A DNA stretch of 64,000 bases, taken from contig NW_014577390.1 of assembly GCF_000485595.1 (NCBI RefSeq), forward strand, positions 104,775-168,774. The letters are read 5' to 3'. Shown piece after piece: positions 11,729 to 24,221 of this stretch. The notes beneath the pieces were generated by a model. That model was not told the origin of the DNA. It saw nothing but the letters and a program-made list of their open reading frames with translations, and did no database searches. Each line of letters begins with the position of its first letter. Within the stretch, counting starts at the first letter, position 1. The DNA comes from Priapulus caudatus. Taxonomy: Eukaryota > Priapulida > Priapulimorpha > Priapulimorphida > Priapulidae. Made by a program: the position numbers and the translations under genes.

Positions 11729-12307
11729 GCCTTCAATGACCACACTTGTGACCACATCCACGACTACCTGCCAGACTTTACATTTCTTACATGTATGTAC
11801 ACGAATCATTGCTAATAGCATGAAAATGTTCGTTTTCCAGCTAGTGTGACCCCTTCCGGTCTAACACGTTTAGAACTAAGAAAGCCGTAAATCTAAGTTC
11901 ACTACAGAAGTCCGTGTTAAATATATGGATTATAAATTTGATATGCTAAATAAAATGTAATTTGTTTAATGACTGTTAGATATTTGTTGTAGTTTTTTTT
12001 TGACACTAAAAAATAACTAATCACCCTACAATTCAGGTAATGGTACAATCCGATAGTTTTATGGCGCAGAAATGGACTACTCATTTCTACTGCTATTGTA
12101 GTGTGGTACAATAACTAAAAATATGTTATCTTTGAAACTTAAATTAGCATTTTTGCTATGGCACTTCAATATTGTGCAATATTTAAACGTACAAATACAA
12201 CCTATCTTCATCAGCACTTATAAATTTTAACGCGCTTCACGCTCGCATTAAGATGCCACCTCTCCCTAAACGCGATTCGCACTTAGCCGAGTCCAGTTGG
12301 CTGTTAG
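11729..12307. other. Non-coding, AT-rich; nothing recognised
   Basis: There is no ORF with coding character, no tandem array and no clear element end between the transposon and the gap. The last ~60 bases before the gap are less AT-rich than the rest. Confidence 0.4.
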
Positions 12308-12332
12308 NNNNNNNNNNNNNNNNNNNNNNNNN
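12308..12332. other. Assembly gap of 25 N
   Basis: Exactly 25 N, the same length as the gap at 60,839. A fixed gap size means the true length is unknown. Missing RNASEH2A exons could in principle lie here. Confidence 0.98.
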
Positions 12333-14520
12333 CGCTATAATAAACACCTAACACGATGTTACACTCTGCACAAGGAACTTCGTCATCGCTTTGACAACTT
12401 ATTACGACTAAAGGCAATGGACGAGGCAATGAACCATTACTGGTATACGCTAATTTCGCGACGCGTCCCGACTGCGAAAAAATATAGCAACAACAGCGAA
12501 TATTCATGACGCGAATGAATATCATATTCACTGGACCGCGAAATTACTGTCAAGTCTGAACTTCGCGAAAAATTCTATACGCGAAAAATATGGCGTAACG
12601 AGTATGTCAGACTAACCAGCAAGCAACAGCAGCAGTAGCACTAGCAACAGATGAGAATGCTTATCAATTTACCACGACACTGGCCAGCACATTTTTTCAC
12701 TATAATCTTTGATGCGCGTTGACCCAAGCTAGAACCTCACAAACTGGGCGGGAAGGCAACACGCGGGTCAGGCATTTGAGAAGGAACTTTCAGGGTCTGT
12801 GCATGCTGTGGCAGATTTTAAGCAACAAGCAGCAGCCATGTAACCTGCTATTAGTCAAGTAGGCCTGCATTAAAATTCACAACTTTGTTAACATAACGTG
12901 CTGGCTGTAATTAAAGGTACTAGAAGTATGCATGCTCAATATCATAAAACATTATAATGCGATAGTTACTGCGTCTATACATTTCTATGAGCACAATAAT
13001 GAAATGTTATCAATCGGGGCAGGATATAATTGTTATTGGCTTATCTCTGTTTTCACAGCTCCTGGGTAGGCCCACTGCCAATGCTGACATTGTCAAATGT
13101 CCATCACATCATAGTGTCTCTGAAGATTTCCATGCCATTTCACTGCCTTGTCTCGGCAAAGCTAACAAGGGGTAAACTGACATAAACACGTGAATTATGG
13201 GCTAAGAAAAAAATCTTCTAAACAGAACCTTCCTAAAGCAAGTGCGCGGAGCGACAGCGCTCATCTAACCGTCTACAGCGGTGATCTGTGGTGGAGTGGT
13301 GGGATTCCTATGTAAACGGCCTGTTAGTCCGGCAAATGTGTTCACATACACGGCCCAAAACAGTGGAATGCACAGGGATGGTAATCAGCAGGAACTTCTG
13401 CAAAAGGCATGTTGCGTTGGGATCGTTATGAAAGTTGCGCTACGAGATGGCGCGTACGTTTTAAGTTGTCTTCAGATTAAAGATGGAAGCTCTCATTGTA
13501 CGTAGTAGCAACAACTATTTGCAAGACAGAATAGGTAAGCACTCATCCATTTACCTACGCAAGCCTACCAAGCTGGCAAATTGCAATAGAGAGCTGCCAC
13601 CTGTAACCAATTAAGGCAGGCAAAAACTGCACCAACACATGCACTGGCAGCAGCCACTGGCAGTGGCATACGTTACATGTAACATACTGACAGTACGAGA
13701 ATGACATAGAAATTATACAATTTAAGGAACATACACCTTCTTTAACCAAATTTAGCTTTTGAAATTTCACTGTGACATTGGTAGCCCTCATACATCCAGG
13801 GCATGTATAGATTCTACTAGCAAACCCGGCAGTCCAAATTCTTTCTAACAGACAGTCAACAAATCCAAGTTTAAACTCCTCTTGAGGTCAAAAGGTTATC
13901 TGACACTTACTCTTCGCATGTCAGCAGAAGGGACATTTCATGGTCGCTTTTAATAAAGCCATAAAAATGCTAGGTCACGCGCTGAAACAAAAAAGTTTTT
14001 CAATCGGCTCCGTCAGACCATGTCGCTCAGAAATGTCTAAAATCTGCCCTGTGCCGCACTGACCTTTGACCTGTGACCTCCAATTTCGGCACAGTGATGG
14101 CTTTTCCTACCATGATGCTATACACCGACTATCACGAGCCTAGGTCGAGCCGTTTAGATTTGTGCCGCAATTCTGCATTTCCTCCCTATACCTTAAGTTA
14201 AGGAGTGAATGTTCCCCGTTCTTTTACAACCTCTTGACCTTTGACCTTTGACGCCCAGCTTCGACATCCACTCGTTTTCAGATTACCGCCCCACATCCTG
14301 AAATATCGTGACCGTACGTCGAGCCGGTTAAGATTTTGCCTAACTGTTGACGGACGACGCACGGACGGACGGACGCACGGACGGCACGGAGCGATCATGC
14401 GATTCTACAAGCTGCATCTGACTATGTCCAGATGAGCTAAAAAACCAACTTCGCATAGTGGCAACTGCAGTAATGTTACAACATGCACGAATTAACATTA
14501 ACATGAATATGGTCATTTAC
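12333..14520. other. Putative RNASEH2A intron 4 / downstream DNA; no exon found
   Basis: I looked on the minus strand for the expected next exon (human GSGYPNDP region and following FVRFSW) and did not see it. The stretch contains CGCGAA-rich inverted motifs at ~12,470-12,600 and a GGAC-rich repeat at ~14,340-14,440 followed by GAGCTAAAAA. The rest is unremarkable. Confidence 0.4.
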
Positions 14521-14658
14521 CTTGGCACATATGCTGGCTGCACTCACTATGGGATACAGTGAATCAGCTTTTTCGCCACAGTTATCTTTAGGCCGGGGAG
14601 ATTCTCTTGGCAGTTTCTGCTGGTATTTGGATGGATCTCCCACCTTATCCACATACAC
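14521..14658 (-). CDS. RNASEH2A: RNASEH2A exon 4
   Basis: Acceptor gatgttgcgtcag. VYVDKVGDP and [17 protein letters not shown] carry the third and fourth catalytic aspartates. The linker ([16 protein letters not shown]) differs from human but has similar length. Donor GCCAAG|gtaaat, phase 0; the next exon is not seen. Confidence 0.92.
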
Positions 14659-17600
14659 CTGACGCAACATCAGTAAAATGAAAACTTACAGGCAAATATT
14701 ATCTAAATAAAAATGTATCTGAAGCATAAGGCAATTCCATCGTATACGAACAACCTACCCCACTGGACAATTACCCCCCGGTCAATTACCCACCAGGACA
14801 ATTACCCCACCGGAGGATTACCCAGCCAGGACGATTACCCCCACCCGGACAATTACCCCCCGGACAATTACCCACCCGGACAATTACCACCGGACAATTA
14901 CCATCCGGACAATTACCCACCAGGACAATTACCACCGGAACAATTACCCCACCCCCAGACGATTACCCTAGCCCCCCCACACACCGTACAGTAGTGATGA
15001 TTCATCTAACGAACCAACTCATGATTTCATAATTTCAACTTCAACATTTGCTGATACTGCCGATATTTTGACTTATTTGCGACATTTCCGCTACCCCGAT
15101 TTGAAGTTCATATCGGCAAGTATCGGCCTTCACCTGCGCATGCAAGCAGCGAGAGCGAAGCGCAGCGCACCAATGCACACGTACATGTCTAGACATTTTC
15201 TGGGTCCCGCTTAATATACAATGAATAACATCAGGGCGTAAATCCGTCCGGAGGGTGGGGGGATGGTCGGCGATAGCCATCACATACTAGCACGAGCACA
15301 AGCCCACAATTATTTACGCACACGCACGCAATCCCGCACGCCACGGAACATACACACACACGACAGCACGCACGAACGTACGCACGCATGCACGCACGCA
15401 CGCACGCACGCACACACAACACACACACACACACACACACAAACACACGTACATACATTTATACATGCATACATACCATGCACGCACGCACGCACGCCAC
15501 ACACGTGCATTCAGCCATTTTCCCTGCAATCTGAGGCATACTGTGGGCCATATTCTCATGTCTGATGACACTATCTCAACCCTAGACTCAACCCTACAAG
15601 TTAGGATTCAAAACACTTTTCTTGACTTTTCAGAGAGCGTACACAGTTAGGTTACTATAGTAATAATGACATGTATTAAAACACAGGTAAGAATTGCAAT
15701 TTCTCACAATTTCACGTGTTTTTGTATGTTTGCAACCATACTTTTTGGCTATTATTTTTTTCTGTTTTTTTTTTGAATCTCAGGGGAGATATTTGTACAG
15801 GCCATCCCCCCCTCTTCAAGAGCGGGGGGGATGCATTCCCTCTATCCCCCGGATTTACGACCCTCCTGGCACACACACACAAACAGTTACATAACGTAAC
15901 GTACATGGCCAAGAGCAAGATCATTTGGGGATACAACATTTCCGTCATTATAGGAGGGGTAGGGGCGACTCCCCCCCCCCGCCCAATTATCGACGCCGCT
16001 GTTCTCTGAACACATGGGGTAGGCATTTCTCTTCTCTCTTTTCCGAGACATACATTATGTATTGCAGCGGACAAAAATTTACGGAAGGGGGAATTTTTCC
16101 CTTATTGGAAGGTTAGGTGGGTAATTGTTCTGGTGGGTAATTGTCCTGGTGGGTAATTGTCCTAGTGGGTAATTGTCCTGGTGGGTAATTGTCCTGGTGG
16201 GTAATTGTCCTGGTGGTAATTGTCTAGTGGGTAATTGTCCTGGTGGGTAATTGTCGCGGGTGGGGTAATCGTCCGGGTGGGTAATCGTCCGGGTGGTAAT
16301 TGTCCTGGTGGGTAATTGTCCGGGAGTAATTGTCCGGTGGGTAATTGTCCAGGGGTAGTTGTCCTAGAATCCAATTCCATGTTCAACCATCAAAAAATAC
16401 CTCCAGTCTAAAGGTACAAAAACATGTAATATGTGTGTATAACCCACTGACCTCTTCAACTTGCACTCCATCTTGCAGTGCAGCTTTCACCAATCCTATC
16501 GCAGAATCGTGGGAAATCCAATTCAAGTTATACTTTGACCTAAAAGTACACAAATAGCTAGGACACCTTAAAAGCCCCCCAAGTAAATGTTTAATAGTAA
16601 AAGGACAGGTGTCCTTTATCAGACAACTCATAAAATGTGCTGATAACATTCACTGTTAACCTAATTCTATCCAATCTCCACCAATCCAGTCACAGCCTGT
16701 TACAGGAGGCAGAGCTATCGACCTATCCATCCATCATCCATCCGTCCATTCATCCATCCATCCATCCCACCACAAACCTATTTTTCTATCTATTATCTGT
16801 CCGTCCGTCCGTCCACCCAGCAACCACCTACCCACCTAATCTATCTATTTATCTATCTATATCCATGATGCATCCATCCATCCATCCAACCATCCACCCT
16901 TTTACCTTTCATGATTGGCATGATGAGAAATATGTATATATTAAAATAAGTACCTTCTTAACATTGCATTTGAGATAAATGCAGGTGATAAAATATCTGT
17001 CATCCAACCTATCCATTCAGAGCATTCGTTAATCTTTTCCATAAGCTGTTCTCGTTGCTCCTCCGTCAATGTCTTAGAGTCTGCAAAACTGTTCTTTGTG
17101 AACTCCTCCTTTCTAGAGATTGGGGAATAGCAAATGCCATACACCATTGAGCCTGAAATCAAATAATTAGTTACTGAGAGTGAACGCATGGCTATCTTGT
17201 ATAGTATTATTGTTATGTACTGACACCCGATAAGAAGTTAACTTATTTTGTATTGTTGAGGCATTAAAGTAACTATTGTGAGAGTTTTCCAGTGTTTTCC
17301 CCACTTTCATGATAACTACCGTTATTGCTTGAGTAACAGCAATTGTCTAGAGTAACGATAAAATGTCTTAGAACCTTTGTATTCACAAAAATCGTGCACG
17401 ATTACAATTTTGCGTCCTGTTTGTTTACGGCGTTGCCATCTCTCGGACTTTCTCGCAGTAGCACGAGACATCTATCACGGTGCAGTAATGCATATAGTCG
17501 GCGCCGCAAAAATCAGGTCAGAGTGTAACCACAGACGTTCATACTAGCGTAACAGGAGAATAGTCCTAATGCCACGTAAAGTCTGTTATTAGAGAAGCTT

Positions 17601-20600
17601 GTGGATTACCAGTCAGTTAGTAACACGGGAATGACAATGACAGAAAGTGCTCTGAATTATTGACATAATGAAAGGGTCAATGACACTGTAGCTCACCACA
17701 AAAAATGACACAAATGAGAGAGTGAGAAGAAGTCAGTTTTAATTGAGCAACCATCGACATACATTATAGAAACAAAGAGTATATATGGGAGAACTCCCAT
17801 TATATACTCTTCATAATTATATGTGTAATTTTTTATGTGAAAATAATAAATAATATTATATATAAATTATAAATAATTTATAAACCAAAATGAATCACAA
17901 TTTGTGACGGTAGATGGCGCTATACCCGCTTTGATGTTTCTTAGCATAAATCATTATATCATAATAAATAATAATATAATAATAATAGTATAATCATAAT
18001 ATGTTCATAGAAGGAATTTTGGCATTAAAGATATTGTCAATGAAATCTTATAAAACGAACCAGACGAGTGTGACACCACAGACTGTTTGTTATCTGCGTG
18101 TCTATATAATATGCTATATAATTGCCAAAACCTACCTAATTTGCATAATTTTTTTTAAATATCAAACCCCGCGCCTTATTCATTAACATACCAAAACGAG
18201 CAAAATCCGTTGAACCTGAACTGACTAATGGCAATTCCCATTTTTTGTCAAAAAATTGCCGTGGCTCGAAAGTATGTCGATGGCGTGCTCCAAAATAGGA
18301 CGTTCAATATGGGAGCAAGCGGTAACAGCTATACCAATTTCAAACATGTGGGTTAAACGGTTCCTGAGTTATCGTTGACCGTAGCCAAATGTTGACGGAC
18401 GGACGGACGGACGTACGACGGACGACAAACCATGGCAATAGCTCAGCTTTACGATGTCAAGGTGAGCTAAAAACTCAATAATATTTACCACACGCCCTTT
18501 TGTTTTAATTATGCACTTGGTTTGAAGGCGCCATTTGTGATTTTGAGAGTCGGCATACGATAAAATTTATTGCTGGTATGATGTGGTAAAATCATTTTTC
18601 TATGCTATAACTGCATAAATCTTGGTGTTTTTAATGTTGGTGTAATCAGTGATATTTCCGCTGTCAGGTGAGACTATATTCATCTATATTTAGTTTTTCT
18701 GAGCAAAAATCTCGCAATAGTAAGTTTAAGCTAGGTTATTGTAGGATATTATTTATTTATTTATAGCTGAGGTATGCCCAGCACACACGTATTGTGTGTG
18801 GCGTGTGTATGTGTGTGAACATGCATGCGTGCGTTTGTGTGTGTGTGACATGTTTGTATGCACACATAGCACCTAACTATCAAGAAAGTTCTAGTTCTAC
18901 CCAGTGGCAGTGCCAGTGGGCTCAGTGTGCAGGACTATAGCTATGCCTAGGCCTACGACTAACGCTCATAGGGTCTATGTCCCCCAGGGTTAGGGTATAC
19001 CGGAACGTACCCGCTGGTACTATCTATATATGGTTAGGGTTGGGGTTAGGAAGTAGGCGTAGGTGACTCCCTAGACTCGTTAATGGAGTAGGCGAGGTAC
19101 AGTCCGGCATATTAGATAGTACCAGGGTACACAGGCACTTGGAACGTCTCAATAAAAAAAAAAGGTCAATAAACACAAAATGTATTTACTACCAGTCTTA
19201 ATGTTTCTCTACACTCTATTTCACATATTATTGGCCGATAATCACCTGTAAATGCCGGTCAAATGCTCATCTGCAACACACAAGTACACCGCACGCCCGC
19301 CCTGTGCACAAACAACATGAATAAGAGAGCAGGTAGGAAAGGCGTGATCGAAAATTTGCTCGACGCTCGCTTCATTTCACACGACTACAGAACAGAAACA
19401 CAACAAACAGCCTCCATCTTGGTATCTATCTGCAGCTAAATGTTCACTTGTTCGAATTATAACTCTGTCCTTTTGTTCTTACCTACTCCCCCCAGAGATA
19501 TCTCAAGAAATCCTGCAGGAAATGTTCTCTCCTTAAAAATGTAAAAAGGACGTATCATTCGAAAATCCCTAACGGCGCTACTTTCGACCGATCACTGCAG
19601 TCGTGTGTGTGACGTCATGCCCGCGCGCATTATGCTTGGCTTGGCGGGCCTCGAAACGGAGGCTCGGAGGCAGGCAGCAGCTCATCCCGGCATGCAATGC
19701 GCCCCATTACTCGTGTATAAACAGACATCTCGTCCTCTTTACATTTTCACGGAGAGAACATTTCCTGCAGGATTTCACGAGCTATCTCTGGCGGGAGTAG
19801 GTAAGAACAAAGGACAGAGTTATAATTTGAACAAGTAAACATTTAGCTACACATATAGATACTAAGATGGAGGCTGTTTCTTGTCTTTTCGTTCTGTAAT
19901 CGTGTGAAATGAAGCGAGCAGGCATCGAATTTGGCAATTTGCCTCTGACAGCAAGTAGCAACACTCTGACAGCAAGTCTAGAAAACCGAACGGCGTCGAT
20001 TTTCTGTCAAAATCACAAGTTATACGGCTAAAAGATAATGATATTGATTAACATATATACAATTATTTCTTTATGGTATCAAATATGAATAAAACCAAGA
20101 TGGTGCAATTAATATTAAAGTTTTTTGTCAATTTAAAATATTTACATGTAATAAAATACAAAAAGTCCAGACACAGAGCAGCAGTGAGACACATTGTTAG
20201 ATTATTTAATCTAACAATTGAAGACTCTGTCATAGAAATATTGATTTAAATTGCACAGTAGTGGGGACTGATTCAGCAGCATACACAGGTTTCTTATTTA
20301 AATCGCACAGCGACTTAGTAATCGACAAACATTGAAAACATATGAAGAATATACACAAAATATTAGTAGTAAAATCATACTGAACCGTGTGGATATATTA
20401 TTATACTATTCGTGGGATAGGGTGACTGTTTGTACTTGTGTGTATATTTTGTGTATACAAGTATCTGATGCTCGGACGAATATCCACGATATATATGTCC
20501 TTTAAGGACGTGGACTATTCGTCCGAGCATCGGATACTAGTTCGGTGGCGCTATTCGTCCGAGCATCGGATACTAGTTCAGTGGCGCTATTCGTCCGAGC

Positions 20601-21401
20601 ATTGTTTGCGCATCACTATGAAAGGTTATACACCATAGATTAATTTTGGTGCTATGACACGTGTATATATATAAGATAGCCGAGTCGGTTCAGAGTTAGT
20701 GTTAGTGTTAGGGTTAGGGATAGGTGCAGTGTGACTGTTTGTACTTGCGTGTATATTTGGATGTGCTACGACGACATTTACTTGCCGCCGATACAGACTA
20801 CCATTGACGGCAAATCAATATGTTCCGGCAGCAAATGCCGGCAGTTGCAGTCGTAAAATTTGATCCCTGAGCGAGCGTCAAGTGAATTTTGTGATCACGC
20901 TTTCCTACCTGCTCTCTTATTCATGTTGTTTGTGCACAGGTGACAGGGCGAGCGTACGGTGTACTTGTGTGTTGCAGATGAGCACTTGACCGGCATTTAC
21001 AGGTGATTATCGGCAATAATATGCGAAATAGAGTAGAGAAACAGACTTTGGTAGTAAATAGGGTACATGATTTTGTGTTTATTAATATTGACCTTTTTTA
21101 TTTATTTATTGAGACGTTCCAAGATTGAAGGCTAAGTTAACTGCATGCATGGTGCCTACTTATAGTCAATACCATCGCTGCTGCTATTTAAATAAGACAT
21201 GATCATATTAATTAATTAATAAATATTATTAAATAAATGTGACTGCGAGTTCACGACCGATTTTATCATTTTACCGAGAACTGGTCCGCGGCCTGCTTCG
21301 TCAATACCGAGCCAACATGGTTCATTCTTCGTCAAGCACGGGACAGACGATTTTAAGAGACAATTCTTCGTATTGTCTTTCTCATATTCGGATATGTCCA
21401 T
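14521..21401 (-). CDS. RNASEH2A: Ribonuclease H2 subunit A, exons 1-4 (3' part not found)
   Basis: This is the catalytic subunit of RNase H2, which nicks RNA:DNA hybrids and starts removal of single ribonucleotides from nuclear DNA. Four minus-strand exons join in phase: 21,401-21,275, 17,152-16,954, 16,539-16,452 and 14,658-14,521, about 184 codons. They align along human RNASEH2A (299 aa) to about residue 178. [12 protein letters not shown] gives catalytic Asp and Glu; ADSKTL follows in exon 2; VYVDKVG and [17 protein letters not shown] supply the two remaining catalytic aspartates. All four metal ligands are therefore present. The C-terminal ~120 residues (human FVRFSW region and PCNA-binding tail) are missing. 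They should lie left of 14,521, in the gap or beyond the window. A broken copy of exon 1 lies inverted at 621-747. The gene is divergent from the coiled-coil gene. Confidence 0.93.
14757..14975. repeat. Minisatellite of CCGGACAATTACCCA units (intron 3)
   Basis: Roughly 15 imperfect copies of a ~13-15 bp unit with core GGACAATTACC. It is the inverted partner of the array at 16,110-16,370, about 1.1 kb away in the same intron. Confidence 0.85.
15303..15505. repeat. CACA/CGCA microsatellite
   Basis: A run of CACGCACG and ACACAC units, interrupted by CATACATTTATACATG. The open frames on both strands here are repeat artefacts. Confidence 0.85.
16110..16370. repeat. Minisatellite of GGGTAATTGTCCTGGT units (intron 3)
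   Basis: About 17 imperfect copies, opposite in orientation to 14,757-14,975 and with the same core (GGTAATTGTCC). Together they form a long imperfect inverted repeat whose loop contains a CA microsatellite and a short element at about 15,780-16,010. Confidence 0.85.
16452..16539 (-). CDS. RNASEH2A: RNASEH2A exon 3
   Basis: Acceptor gtacttttag. It encodes [20 protein letters not shown] then LQDGVQVEE, the counterpart of human [20 protein letters not shown]. Donor GAAGAG|gtcagt, phase 0. Confidence 0.92.
16725..16900. repeat. ATCC tetranucleotide repeat (intron 2)
   Basis: CATCCATCCATC and CCGTCCGTCCGT runs alternate with TCTATC runs. It lies 55-230 bases downstream of the RNASEH2A exon 2 donor on the transcribed strand. 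Confidence 0.85.
16954..17152 (-). CDS. RNASEH2A: RNASEH2A exon 2
   Basis: Acceptor ttgatttcag, then GC completes a Gly codon. It encodes [25 protein letters not shown] and [12 protein letters not shown], matching human MVYAICYCP, VADSKTLLESERERL and WALDVLSPNLIS. Donor AAGAAG|gtactt, phase 2. Confidence 0.93.
17776..17810. repeat. Near-perfect palindrome
   Basis: AGAGTATATATGGGAG and its complement are separated by AA, with one unpaired T. It may be the closing loop of an old inverted-repeat element; no larger element is obvious around it. Confidence 0.65.
18964..19137. mobile_element. Truncated telomere-motif MITE (right-arm copy)
   Basis: Starts GCTCATAGGGTCTATGTCCC and includes GGTTAGGGTTGGGGTTAGG. 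It is the same fragment as 2,875-3,043, truncated at the same point against the foldback element. Confidence 0.7.
19138..21123. mobile_element. ~2 kb foldback element (right-arm copy)
   Basis: CTTGGAACGTCTCAATAAA at 19,138 pairs with its complement ending at 21,123. The inner structure is the same as in the left arm. It lies in RNASEH2A intron 1. Confidence 0.75.
21275..21401 (-). CDS. RNASEH2A: RNASEH2A exon 1
   Basis: The exon runs from ATG (21,401) and encodes [10 protein letters not shown], close to human MDLSELERDN, then [10 protein letters not shown] with the first two catalytic acids. The donor CTCG|gtaaaa leaves phase 1, matching exon 2. It lies inside the right arm of the inverted duplication, so this is the copy that connects to the rest of the gene. 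Confidence 0.93.
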
Positions 21402-21862
21402 TTCAAACTGCGCTTAGTTATGCGTCAAAAGTACGATAGAGTAACAACTACAAGGGAAAGGATATTCGCCAACATTATCAACATTGGCGCTAAAAAACAC
21501 TTGACATCACAAAATATACCTTATCCGGTTCCGGTGGCACCGTGGCGCTACCTATTTAAAAGCGTCCTTCTGTTGTTGTTATAGCGACTAAACATTTGTT
21601 GTTGTTTTGTGTTTAGTTTATTGTAAAACTGGTGATGCCACTACATTAAAATGAGGTAAAATATTATTGTTCGCCATAGCTTTGCCTATAGTGTACAAAA
21701 ATTTATCACTGTGTGACTGGAGTACGGCATATCTGTTCATTGCACGGAACACGAATAAACCTTACTACTCAGTAGGCTACAGTAGGTAATGTCTAATGAC
21801 TAAATCAGTAAATGAGTAATGTAGCCTGTAGCCGTGTAGGCTGTAGCCTGTAAGCCAGGCTG

Positions 21863-21915
<53 letters not shown>

Positions 21916-23244
21916 GTACTACTACTAGTCTCTAGACTAGAGCCTAGACTGGACTGTACTGTAGTGTAGTAATGACATGATTATGGTTTGGTTCAACAAT
22001 CTGTCAATCGTCAATTTGATCAATTTTGAATATCTCTCGATCTCTTTCTTCTTCTGCACACCCTACGGCTACAGTTCCTTGAACTATAAAGATTATTGTT
22101 TACTTGGCTGCAACACAAATATACTTCAACTATTACTTGGTAAGCCGCCGGTAGTGGCTGTCCATATGATATACCGATTAACTACACATCCATGTCATGA
22201 TCATCGACCCTCATCGACAAGTACAGCGTAGGCTAAATTAGTACATTTATGTATGCCATGAGAGTTTCTGACATAGCCATGCCATGTGACTATTCTAAGA
22301 CAGTTAGTCAAACAAGTATTACAGGACTAAAGGCTAAAACTTAAAAGGCTAACTACTAGCTATAGCGCCTTCTGTTGGCAGAATCATCAGTATGTTGACA
22401 GTGGCCAATGGCAATATAGAGTAGAAGTAGAAGTTACAGGACATTGGTTACAGAAAATGAGGGCCAGGGTCCCAAACTAGTAGGAAGATTGTGCCATAAA
22501 TTAAGGCCCTACCTTTGAAATATTTATAATTTAATGTTATTCATGGCTCAATACTAGCCAACCCAAGCCTAGTTTAGCACCCCGGATTAGTTTAGCACAT
22601 ATGCGAAAACACATTTGCGGGGTCCCAAACTATCCTTGATTCCCTAGAAACAAACTTTATGTAACGACTTTTTGTATAACAACATTTTATATGTTTCTGA
22701 TCATGTAACATTGAAATTCTTAGAACTAATTATATGAATCTTATTTTATTAATATTTTACCTACATTATAAAAAACTTGGCATTCATTGTGAGCTTCTGA
22801 AGTAAATGTTATCACTTTTTATTTTGTAAAAAACATGTACAGCACCAAATGTTCAAAACTTCGTCACAACAGAAATTTTAAACAAGTTTGTATGTCGTTT
22901 TTTCCGCTCACTTGTTAGCGTAGTGGATGTTACTAAGATGTCCGCGATGCTTGGAACTCTACTATAGCCAACAACTTGTTTCAGTATAATCACTCGACAA
23001 TGAGGATACTTAGCGAATGTACACATTTAGTTATGTTCTACATGTGTAGAGTTAATGCTATTCTATATCTTATTTTTATATGTAAAAATAATATATTATA
23101 TTTACTCGGCGCCCAAGCAATTACAGCACAAGAGAAACAGCTCACTCACAAGAGTAACAGGTATTACCAACAGTGGCTGGTTACCCAGGCCATTTAAATT
23201 CTGCAGCTCTATAGCCTTCGCTTAGGGGTGCTGTAAAGTAGAGG

Positions 23245-23702
23245 CAGTGCTCAATTTTAAGGTTTTTTTTGGGTTGTCTGGAGGACAACCAAGAGAGTAG
23301 CAGATGGTTGTCCCTCAAGAGTTTTGGTTGTCCGGATATTATTTAAACATGCATGCGTGCTGCATGCGCTCTGCTCACGTGATGCTCAGTGTTGTAAAGC
23401 AAAAGGCCTAATCATGTACATTTTGTACGTATTGCAGTGACAGCAAACATGGCCATTCGCATTGTTTCACTCATTATATGAAGAGAATAAAATATTGGTA
23501 ATGTGGTAAATGATGCTGGGATCAATGACGTATAATAATAGTAATTAAAAGTTGCATGAAAAATGTAAAATGAACGCGCGCATTATGAATATAAAATTTT
23601 TATAGAGGTTGGACACTGGACAACCACGGAAGCAATTTGTAGTTGCCCGAGAGAAAATCCAGTCGTCACGGATGACCGGACGACTGTTAAAATTGAGCCC
23701 TG
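23245..23702. mobile_element. 458 bp hAT-like MITE with 6 bp duplication TAGAGG
   Basis: CAGTGCTCAATTTTAA... pairs with ...TTAAAATTGAGCCCTG, flanked on both sides by TAGAGG (23,239-23,244 and 23,703-23,708). There is no ORF. CAG...CTG ends are usual for hAT elements, whose target duplication is normally 8 bp; only 6 bp match here. Confidence 0.8.
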
Positions 23703-23947
23703 TAGAGGTGTAATGATACACTAGGGTAATGATTCGATACGTATCTCAATACGTATATATTTCTATGGCTGAAACACACGGAGACGTTCTTAGCGTGCTC
23801 CAGACTAACCTGTACTCGACAGCTCCACTCGCATGCACACCACACACAGTGCTACATTACGTGCACAGTAATGACGTGCACCAGTCAATCGGCACACTTG
23901 ATTGTTTTGTGGTAACAACTTTGGCGGCAATACAACATTTACAAGCG

Positions 23948-24221
23948 CAGTGTTTTCCCTGGCCCAAAAGGTCTGTGAGGTGGTCATTTTTTTGGTGTGT
24001 TTGCACATTTCTAGGTCCTAGCAAAGCGAACACTGCAGGTGCTCGCCAAGTTAAGGGGGTCCGGAGGCCCCCCCTCCCAATTTGGGGCATTCTAAGCTAT
24101 TCTGAACACATTGTATGAGATTTTCATCAGTGAGGCGGTGTTTTGGACAAATTTCTGTGTGGCGGCTGGGAATTTGAGGGAGGAGGCCCGCCTCGCTCGT
24201 GTAAATGTAGGGGAAACACTG
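23948..24221. mobile_element. 274 bp hAT-like MITE with 6 bp duplication CAAGCG
   Basis: CAGTGTTTTCCCTGG pairs with GTAGGGGAAACACTG, flanked by CAAGCG (23,942-23,947 and 24,222-24,227). The interior is GC-richer than the surroundings, with CCCCCCCT runs. Non-coding. Confidence 0.8.

Larger units (their letters stand above)
17968..22039 (-). repeat. Right arm of the ~4 kb inverted duplication
   Basis: This is the complement of 1-4,045. It includes RNASEH2A exon 1, ~3.3 kb of intron 1 and ~640 bp upstream of the start codon, so it would carry the promoter too. The inner breakpoint lies in (TAA)n-like sequence at 17,955-17,995. At the outer end homology stops being testable because the left partner reaches the window edge. 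Confidence 0.9.

Noticed and set aside
1-22039. A single giant transposon with 4 kb terminal repeats
   Set aside because: The arms contain a host exon and nested repeats, and the interior holds host exons 2-4. A segmental inverted duplication or assembly artefact is simpler.
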